NCBI RefSeq assembly: GCF_000172415.1
Contig: NZ_ABLD01000017.1
Span: forward strand, 90,974 to 154,973
Length of the DNA: 64,000 bases
Direction: 5' to 3'
Source of the DNA: Paraburkholderia graminis C4D1M
GTDB lineage: Bacteria > Pseudomonadota > Gammaproteobacteria > Burkholderiales > Burkholderiaceae
The position numbers were made by a program, and so were the translations under genes. How positions within the stretch are numbered: position 1 is the stretch's first letter; every line of letters starts with the position of its first letter. Positions 57,823-64,000 of this stretch are shown here, piece after piece. Under the pieces are notes generated by a model that saw only the letters and a program-made list of their open reading frames with translations, was not told where the DNA came from and searched no databases.

Positions 57823-60174
57823 CTACTTCTGCTTGAGCTTCGCGAATGCCGCGGCCATTGCGCCACCCGGTTCCGGTTCACGCGAGCGCTGCTGCGGCGC
57901 GCCGCGTCCATTGCCGCCGCCCGCACGGCCGGAGCCGCCGCGATCCTGCTGCGCACCGCCGCCACTGCGCGTTGCGGCCGCGCCGAACTCGTCGTCCAGA
58001 CGCATGGTGAGCGCGATACGCTGGCGCTTCACGTCGACTTCGAGCACCTTGACCTTGACGATCTGGCCGGCCTTGACGACTTCGTGCGGGTCCTTGATGA
58101 ACTTCGTCGACATGGCCGACACGTGCACGAGACCATCCTGATGCACGCCGACGTCGATGAACGCGCCAAACGCCGCGACGTTCGTCACCACGCCTTCGAG
58201 CACCATGCCAGGCGTCAGATCGCTGACTTTCTCGACGCCTTCGCGGAACGTCGCCGTCTTGAACTCAGGGCGCGGATCGCGGCCCGGCTTTTCGAGTTCG
58301 AGCAGAATGTCGCGCACGGTCGGCAGACCGAAACGATCGTCGACGAATTCGGCGGGCGACAAGCCGCGCAGCGCGTCGCGATTGCCGAGCACTTCGCCGG
58401 CATGCTTGTTGATCTTCGCGAGAATCCGTTCGACGACCGGATACGCTTCCGGGTGCACCGACGAGCGGTCGAGCGGATTTTCGCCGTTGTTGATGCGCAG
58501 AAAACCGGCCGCCTGTTCGAAGGTTTTGTCGCCGAGACGCGGCACCTTGCGCAAGTGCTCGCGCGAAGGGAACGGACCGTTCGCGTCGCGATAGTCGACG
58601 ATGTTGCGAGCCAGCGTGGCGTTGAGCCCCGACACGCGCGCGAGCAGCGCGACCGACGCCGTATTCGCATCCACGCCGACCGCGTTCACGCAGTCTTCGA
58701 CCACGGCGTCGAGCGAGCGCGCGAGTTCGCGCTGGTTCACGTCGTGCTGATATTGGCCGACGCCGATTGCCTTCGGCTCGATCTTCACGAGTTCGGCGAG
58801 GGGGTCTTGCAGACGCCGCGCGATGGACACCGCGCCGCGCAGCGACACGTCCATGTCCGGGAATTCCTTTGCCGCGAGTTCGGACGCCGAGTAGACCGAC
58901 GCGCCCGCTTCGGACACGACGATCTTTTGCAGCTTGAGTTCGGGATGACGCGCGATCAGTTCGCTCGCGAGCTTGTCCGTTTCACGCGACGCCGTGCCGT
59001 TGCCGATACTGATCAGCTCGGCCTGCGTCTGCGCGCAGATGCGCGCCAGTTTCGCAATCGAGCCGTCCCAGTCGCGGCGCGGCTCGTGCGGGTAGATCAC
59101 GTCGGTGGCGAGCACCTTGCCCGTCCGATCGACCACCGCGACTTTCACGCCGGTGCGCATACCAGGATCGAGACCGATCACGGCCTTCGGGCCCGCCGGC
59201 GCGGCCAGCAGCAGGTCCTTCAGATTGCGCGCGAACACGCGGATCGCCTCGTGTTCGGCTTCCTCGCGCAGATTGGTCAGCAGTTCGTTTTCGATGTGCG
59301 GCTGCACCTTCACGCGCCAGCACCAGCGGCACACGTCCGACAGCCATTTATCGGCCGGACGGTTTTGATTGGCAATGCCGAAATGACGTGCGATCAGCGT
59401 CTCGCCCGGATGCGGCACCTGCGCGTCCAGTTCTTCGCCGAGGCCGAGCTTGATCATCAGCACGCCGGCATTGCGGCCGCGGAACAGCGCGAGCGCGCGA
59501 TGCGACGGCACCGTGCGGATGGTTTCCGCGTAGTCGTAGTAATCGCGGAATTTTTCTTCTTCAGCGCTCTCTTTGCCTTCGACCACCTTCGACGACACCA
59601 CGCCCTGATTGAACATGTAGTCGCGCAGCTTGCCGAGCAGATCAGCGGTTTCGCCGAATTGCTCGGAGAGGATGTCGCGTGCGCCGTCGAGCGCGGCCTT
59701 CACGTCGGCGACGCCTTTCTCGGCGTCGACATACGCGGCGGCTTCGGTTTGCGGGTCGAGCAGCGGATTGCCGAGCAGCGCATCGGCGAGCGGCTGCAGG
59801 CCGGCTTCGCGAGCGATCTGCGCGCGCGTGCGGCGCTTCGGCTTATACGGGAGATACAGGTCTTCGAGCACCTGCTTGCTGTCGGCGCCCTCAATCGCGG
59901 TGCGCAGCTCGTCGGTGAGCTTGCCCTGTTCGTCGATGCTCGCGATGATCGCCGCGCGCCGGTCTTCCAGTTCGCGCAGATACAGCAAGCGTTCCTCGAG
60001 GTTACGCAGCTGCGTGTCGTCGAGATTGTCGGTCACTTCCTTGCGGTAGCGCGCGATAAACGGAACGGTCGCTCCTTCGTCGAGAAGTTGCACCGCGGCC
60101 GCGACCTGGCGCGGCTGGACGGACAGTTCGGCGGCGATGCGCTGTACGATCTTGAGTGCTACGGTTTCCGTCAT
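57823..60174 (-). CDS. tex: Tex-family RNA-binding transcriptional accessory protein
   Basis: Tex is a nucleic-acid-binding protein related to Spt6 that influences transcription. The 783-residue order is the usual one: N-terminal helical domain (ELSVQPRQVAAAVQLLDEGA, VPFIARYRKEVT), a YqgF-like RNase H-fold domain (VIGLDPGMRTGVKVAVV), helix-hairpin-helix motifs (RKVPRLGDKTFEQAAGFL) and a C-terminal S1 RNA-binding domain (GMVLEGVVTNVAAFGAFIDV). A Gly/Arg-rich tail ends the protein. ATG 60174 gives MTETVALKIVQRIAAEL. It is transcribed alone. Confidence 0.96.
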   Translation of the reverse strand: MTETVALKIVQRIAAELSVQPRQVAAAVQLLDEGATVPFIARYRKEVTDNLDDTQLRNLEERLLYLRELEDRRAAIIASIDEQGKLTDELRTAIEGADSKQVLEDLYLPYKPKRRTRAQIAREAGLQPLADALLGNPLLDPQTEAAAYVDAEKGVADVKAALDGARDILSEQFGETADLLGKLRDYMFNQGVVSSKVVEGKESAEEEKFRDYYDYAETIRTVPSHRALALFRGRNAGVLMIKLGLGEELDAQVPHPGETLIARHFGIANQNRPADKWLSDVCRWCWRVKVQPHIENELLTNLREEAEHEAIRVFARNLKDLLLAAPAGPKAVIGLDPGMRTGVKVAVVDRTGKVLATDVIYPHEPRRDWDGSIAKLARICAQTQAELISIGNGTASRETDKLASELIARHPELKLQKIVVSEAGASVYSASELAAKEFPDMDVSLRGAVSIARRLQDPLAELVKIEPKAIGVGQYQHDVNQRELARSLDAVVEDCVNAVGVDANTASVALLARVSGLNATLARNIVDYRDANGPFPSREHLRKVPRLGDKTFEQAAGFLRINNGENPLDRSSVHPEAYPVVERILAKINKHAGEVLGNRDALRGLSPAEFVDDRFGLPTVRDILLELEKPGRDPRPEFKTATFREGVEKVSDLTPGMVLEGVVTNVAAFGAFIDVGVHQDGLVHVSAMSTKFIKDPHEVVKAGQIVKVKVLEVDVKRQRIALTMRLDDEFGAAATRSGGGAQQDRGGSGRAGGGNGRGAPQQRSREPEPGGAMAAAFAKLKQK

Positions 60175-60536
60175 AAGCTCTTGGGTTTCCTGCGGACTCG
60201 GTCAGGGGCCGTGCGCCGGCGGCGCCTCGCACACACACGAGGCGCCGGGCACGCAGTGCGTGCGCGCTGCGACCAGTTTGCTAGAGCGGGGCATTTTGCC
60301 ACAAATGCCAAAGGGCTCAACCGCGCGGGGGTGATAGAATTTCGGGCATGTTCCGTTGACCCTCTCTGACGTTGCCAATCACGTTGCCAATCTCCTTTTT
60401 GTTCAACCGCCAGGGCTCGCGCCCGGTTTCCCGCTCGCCACATTTGCCGCTATTCGCCGCGCGCTGGCCGTTTGCTTCGCGTGTAGCCGGGTCGCGTCGT
60501 GCCGACCTTTTCGCGTGGGTTTCCAGCAGAACGTTG
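60175..60536. other. 362-base divergent region upstream of tex
   Basis: It separates tex (leftward) from the coiled-coil protein gene. TAGAAT at 60,335-60,340 could be a -10 for the rightward gene, but no good -35 is seen. The frame of the coiled-coil protein is open upstream to ATG 60372, so part of this stretch may be coding if translation starts there. Confidence 0.4.
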
Positions 60537-61424
60537 ATGGCGTCTTGCGCAGCGTCGGCGTGCATGATGGCTGCGGCGCTGGCCATGTCAGAGCCTGCTG
60601 CGGCGCAATCGGTGACGCCCGCGGCCGCATCGGCTGTGCAGGGCAGCAGTGCCGGCGGTGATGCGAATGCCGCTGCCGACGGTGCAAGCAGCACCGCGGC
60701 GCTGGACACCGAATTCGACGCGCGGCAGAGAACGCTGGATCAACGCACCGAGGAAAACAACTATCGCTATGGCGTCGCCGAGCATGACTGCTACAGCACG
60801 TTCTTTGTCAATCACTGTCTGAACAAGGCGCGCGATCAGATGCGCACGGTTCAGGCGCAGATCCGCAAGGAGCAGCTCGCACTCGACGGCGAGCAGCGCG
60901 CCGAGCGCGCGCGCAAGCGCGACGAGCAGGCGGCGATCAAGCGCGCACAAGACGAGGCGAGCGCGCCGCAGCGTGCCGCCGAAGACGCGCGCAACGCCCA
61001 GGCTTACGAAGACAAGCAGCGCCAGCATGCGCTCGACCAGGCGCAGCGCAGTGCCGAGGCGCCGCAGCGCAGCGCCAACGCCGAGGCCTACGAGGAAAAG
61101 CAGCGTCAGCACGCAATCGACCAGGCGAAGCGCGGCATCAGCCCGTCGCAGGCGGCTGCCAATCAGCGGGCTTACGACCAGAAGCAGGGCGACTTCCAGC
61201 GCAAGCTGGACGAGGCTCGCAAGCAGGGCGCGCAGAAAGCGCAGGAGCGCGTCGAGAAGCAGCAGAGCTTCGAAAAGAAACAGGCCGAGGCCGCGCAGCA
61301 CCGGGCCGATGTCGAAGCGCGCCAGAAGCAGGCCGCCGAAAAAGCCGAGCAGAAACGCCAGGAACAGTTGAGGCAGCAGAAGCAACTCGAAGAGCAGCAG
61401 AAACAGCAACAGCAGCAACAGTAG
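60537..61424 (+). CDS. Predicted secreted coiled-coil protein with Gln-rich tail
   Basis: I do not recognise the family. The 295-residue product from ATG 60537 starts with a hydrophobic stretch MASCAASACMMAAALAMSEP ending AAAQS, which looks like a signal peptide cut after AAAQ. The mature part has NNYRYGVAEHDCYSTFFVNHCLN with two cysteines. A very long helical, highly charged coiled coil then extends to a tail of Gln repeats. Two repeated blocks are visible: AYEDKQRQHALDQAQRS and AYEEKQRQHAIDQAKRG. The start is uncertain; ATG 60372 would add 55 residues ahead of the signal peptide. An envelope role is guessed. Confidence 0.7.
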   Translation: MASCAASACMMAAALAMSEPAAAQSVTPAAASAVQGSSAGGDANAAADGASSTAALDTEFDARQRTLDQRTEENNYRYGVAEHDCYSTFFVNHCLNKARDQMRTVQAQIRKEQLALDGEQRAERARKRDEQAAIKRAQDEASAPQRAAEDARNAQAYEDKQRQHALDQAQRSAEAPQRSANAEAYEEKQRQHAIDQAKRGISPSQAAANQRAYDQKQGDFQRKLDEARKQGAQKAQERVEKQQSFEKKQAEAAQHRADVEARQKQAAEKAEQKRQEQLRQQKQLEEQQKQQQQQQ

Positions 61425-61672
61425 CGAGCCGCGCCGTGCGCAGTGCGTGTGACATGCGTATGGCGTTGAATGGCGCTTGCATGGTGCTGGTATCGCACCC
61501 ATCCGCACGGTGGGTGCCATGCGGTTGTAATATCGCAGTAGTGCACGCAGTAGCCAGCGCGCGCCGTAGTGCAGACAGTCGCCGTAACGCGTTTTGAGCC
61601 GGACAGCAACCTCAGGCAACGGGCTGAACATCGCGAACATGCAGCCCGTGTCACAGTCGAGCGGAGGCGAGC

Positions 61673-61891
61673 ATGCGCGATCAACATCACGTCATCAACG
61701 CGGACACACTTCGCGACCGGATTCTGCAACTGCAATCGGAGCATAGTGGGCTCGACCGTTTGATCGACCGAATATCGGATGAGCCCGGCATCGACGACTT
61801 CGAGTTGCAGCGCCTGAAAAAGCGCAAACTCAAAGTCAAGGACACCATCATCTTGCTGCAATTGCAGCTCGAACCGGACGCACGCGCCTGA
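61673..61891 (+). CDS. DUF465 / YdcH-family small protein
   Basis: A 72-residue helical protein of the DUF465 (YdcH) family, with the typical LQSEHSGLDRLIDRISDEPG segment and the LQRLKKRKLKVKDTIILL helix. The function is unknown. A GGAGGCGAGC ribosome binding site precedes ATG 61673. It lies in front of the dinG-type gene, which starts 64 bases after its stop, so they may share a transcript. Confidence 0.92.
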   Translation: MRDQHHVINADTLRDRILQLQSEHSGLDRLIDRISDEPGIDDFELQRLKKRKLKVKDTIILLQLQLEPDARA

Positions 61892-61955
61892 GTTCGCGGC
61901 CTGGCAGGCGCCGGGCGCGCGCCGCGCGAGCCGGACTTTGCAGGAAACGCTTGCC

Positions 61956-64000
61956 TTGAATTCACCGCTTGAAACTTCGCTTGAAACTTCATCACGCGCG
62001 AGTGCCGCCGACAGCGCCTCTGAGACCGGCACACCCGCGCCGCGTCCCGCCGCGCCGGCGCTGAGCGCATCGCTCGATCCTCGCCGCGCCGCGGAACTGA
62101 ACGACATCTTCGCCGACAACGGTTTGCTGGCGCGGCAGATCGACGGCTATCGCTCGCGGGCGTCGCAAATCGAAATGTCGCGCGCCGTCGCTGCCGCCAT
62201 GGAAGCGTCGGGCCGCGCGATGCCCGAGCCCGCGATGTTCGAGGCGCAAAAACGTCCGGCGCGGCGTCTGCAAACTGCCGGCGCGGATGCCGCAAGCGAG
62301 ACCGTCGAAGCCGACGAAGCAAAGGCGCTCGACGGCGCCGAGAACACGCTGATCGTCGAGGCCGGCACGGGCACGGGCAAGACCTATGCGTATCTGGTGC
62401 CGGCCATGCTGTGGGGCGGCAAGGTGATCGTCTCCACGGGCACCAAGCACCTGCAGGACCAGCTCTTTCAGCGCGACATTCCGACCGTGCGCGACGCACT
62501 GGCGGTGCCCGTGTCGGTGGCCATGCTCAAGGGCCGCGCGAATTACCTGTGTCACTACTATCTGCAGCGCACGGCCGATAACGGCCGCTTGCCGTCGCGC
62601 CAGGAAACCTCGTATCTGCAGGACATCGTCCGCTTCGCGAAGATCACGCGAACCGGCGACAAAGCCGAGCTCGCCAGCGTGCCGGAAACGGCGGCGGTGT
62701 GGTCGATGGTCACGTCGACGCGCGACAACTGTCTCGGCCAGGAGTGTCCGCATTACAAGGACTGCTTCGTGATGCAGGCGCGCCGCGAGGCGCAGCAGGC
62801 CGACATCGTGGTGGTGAATCACCACCTCTTTTTCGCCGACATCATGCTGCGCGATACCGGCATGGCCGAACTGCTGCCCACGGCCAATACGGTTATCTTC
62901 GACGAGGCGCATCAGCTTCCCGAAACGGCCACGCTGTTTTTCGGCGAGACGCTTTCCACCGCGCAGTTTCTCGAACTCGCGCGCGATTCGGTGGCCGAGG
63001 GCTTGGGTCATGCCCGCGATGCCGTCGACTGGGTCAAGCTCGGTTCGACGTTGGAGCGTGCCGCGCGCGACGTGCGGCTTGCGTTCAAGGAAGATTCGGT
63101 GCGCTTGTCGATCGGTCAGTTGCCCGACGATCACCCGCTGTTCGCCGCGCTCGAAGCGCTCGAAGCGGAGCTCGATGCACTCGAGTCCGCGCTCGCCGGA
63201 CAGGCCGAGCGCGCGGAGTCGATCGGCGCCTGTTTGCGCCGCGCGCGCGAGTTGCAGGGCGTGCTGGCCGGCTGGACGACTCCGCCTACCGAGCTCGAAC
63301 GTCAGACTGCGGATACGGATCGAAGCGCTTCCGCCGAAGCCAAAAACGAGCGCGCCGATCCGAACGAAAAAGTGCGCTGGATCGAAGTCTTCGCGCACAC
63401 GGTGCAGTTGCATGAGACGCCGCTCTCGGTCGCGCCGATTTTCGCGAAGCAGCGCGCCGGCGTGCCGCGCGCGTGGATCTTTACGTCGGCTACGTTGTCG
63501 GTGCGCGGCGACTTCACGCACTACGCCGCGCAAATGGGCCTGAACGCCAAGCGTTCGATGACCTTGCCGAGCCCGTTCGACTATCCGTCGCAAGGGCTGT
63601 TGTATGTGCCGCGTAATTTGCCGCAGCCGTCGTCGCCGATGTTCACCGACGCGGTGTTCGACGCAGCCTTGCCGGCAATCGAGGCATCGGGCGGCGGCGT
63701 CTTCATGTTGTGCACGACGCTGCGCGCCGTGGACCGCATCTCCGCGAAATTGCGCGATGTGATCGAGGCGCGCGGCTGGAACTATCCGCTGCTGGTTCAG
63801 GGCGATGCGACGCCGCACGGAATTGCTCGATCGTTTTCGCGCGTACGGCAACGCGGATTCTTGTCGGCAGTCAGAGCTTCTGGGAAGGCGGTCGACGTGC
63901 GGGGCGACGCGCTATCGCTCGTCGTGGATCGACAAGCTGCCGTTTGCGCCGCCCGACGATCCGGGTCTGTCAGCGCGGCTCCGATGCGCTCACGAAGAAA
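61956..64000 (+). CDS. DinG/YoaA-type Fe-S DNA helicase (3' end outside window; last 190 bases unreliable)
   Basis: An XPD-like superfamily 2 ATP-dependent DNA helicase. Walker A is EAGTGTGKTYAYL beginning at residue 135, and the DEAH box is at 316-319 (VIFDEAHQLPE). The four cysteines of the [4Fe-4S] site are in NYLCHYYLQ and NCLGQECPHYKDCF. The start is TTG 61956 (LNSPLETSLETSS), with AGGA about ten bases upstream; the first 60 residues are low-complexity. From 63,810 to the end the frame shifts repeatedly by single extra bases (see findings), so the motif SFWEGVDVRGD is recovered only by moving between frames. The frame happens to stay open. The remainder of the gene lies beyond the window. 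Confidence 0.92.
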   Translation, partial: MNSPLETSLETSSRASAADSASETGTPAPRPAAPALSASLDPRRAAELNDIFADNGLLARQIDGYRSRASQIEMSRAVAAAMEASGRAMPEPAMFEAQKRPARRLQTAGADAASETVEADEAKALDGAENTLIVEAGTGTGKTYAYLVPAMLWGGKVIVSTGTKHLQDQLFQRDIPTVRDALAVPVSVAMLKGRANYLCHYYLQRTADNGRLPSRQETSYLQDIVRFAKITRTGDKAELASVPETAAVWSMVTSTRDNCLGQECPHYKDCFVMQARREAQQADIVVVNHHLFFADIMLRDTGMAELLPTANTVIFDEAHQLPETATLFFGETLSTAQFLELARDSVAEGLGHARDAVDWVKLGSTLERAARDVRLAFKEDSVRLSIGQLPDDHPLFAALEALEAELDALESALAGQAERAESIGACLRRARELQGVLAGWTTPPTELERQTADTDRSASAEAKNERADPNEKVRWIEVFAHTVQLHETPLSVAPIFAKQRAGVPRAWIFTSATLSVRGDFTHYAAQMGLNAKRSMTLPSPFDYPSQGLLYVPRNLPQPSSPMFTDAVFDAALPAIEASGGGVFMLCTTLRAVDRISAKLRDVIEARGWNYPLLVQGDATPHGIARSFSRVRQRGFLSAVRASGKAVDVRGDALSLVVDRQAAVCAARRSGSVSAAPMRSRR

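Noticed and set aside
58084..60369. A 761-residue rightward open frame opposite tex, and similar long frames opposite purA (53,607-55,715), dinG (61,992-63,851) and rlmN (38,561-40,114)
   Set aside because: They are complementary to strongly supported genes, rich in Arg/His/Ala and without recognisable domains. High GC at third positions leaves opposite frames open by chance.

Overview
The window is a high-GC, densely packed piece of a betaproteobacterial chromosome. Protein sequences and gene order match the Burkholderiaceae, most likely Paraburkholderia or a close relative; this is from memory of the families, as no search was run. About 57 protein genes are supported, nearly all housekeeping. 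I see no rRNA, tRNA, insertion sequence, prophage or CRISPR array.

Layout. Bases 1-5,795 hold the isc iron-sulfur cluster operon (end of iscR, iscS, iscU, iscA, hscB, hscA, fdx, iscX), with an internal hairpin terminator after iscA. A leftward block follows: a glycine-zipper membrane protein, lysS, prfB (with the classic +1 programmed frameshift), recJ and an RpfE-like protein. Rightward again come lolC-lolD (lipoprotein export), tatD, comEC (DNA uptake channel), an alpha/beta hydrolase, pyrG-kdsA-eno-ftsB. A short leftward group encodes a lipoprotein, Hsp33 and a gamma-type carbonic anhydrase-like protein. Then rightward: a DUF455 ferritin-like protein, a second hydrolase, a PHP phosphoesterase, YciO, an M50 protease, trpS, a methyltransferase, dapA, bamC and a metallo-beta-lactamase-fold protein. 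After a leftward Bax-inhibitor-1 protein comes ndk-rlmN-rodZ-like-ispG-hisS-yfgM-bamB-der-hfq-hflX-hflK-hflC-DUF2065-hisZ-purA, a phosphoribosyltransferase and kup. The last part holds tex (leftward), a secreted coiled-coil protein, a DUF465 protein and a DinG-type helicase cut off by the window end.

How the genes work together. Outer-membrane biogenesis is well represented (LolCD, BamB, BamC, KdsA, YfgM), as are Fe-S assembly and its clients (RlmN, IspG, DinG), translation (LysS, TrpS, HisS, RF2, Der, HflX, RlmN) and membrane quality control (HflK/HflC, M50, Bax1-I).

Three places carry clustered single-base insertions or deletions in otherwise conserved genes (hisS near 42,910; kup 55,855-56,135; dinG from 63,810 to the end). 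The pattern looks more like draft-quality sequence than biology. I did not find a convincing undescribed system. The most interesting non-gene signals are short tandem repeats (8-bp units before the first hydrolase, 12-bp units inside comEC, 12-bp units between iscS and iscU) and a perfect palindrome in front of the PHP gene.
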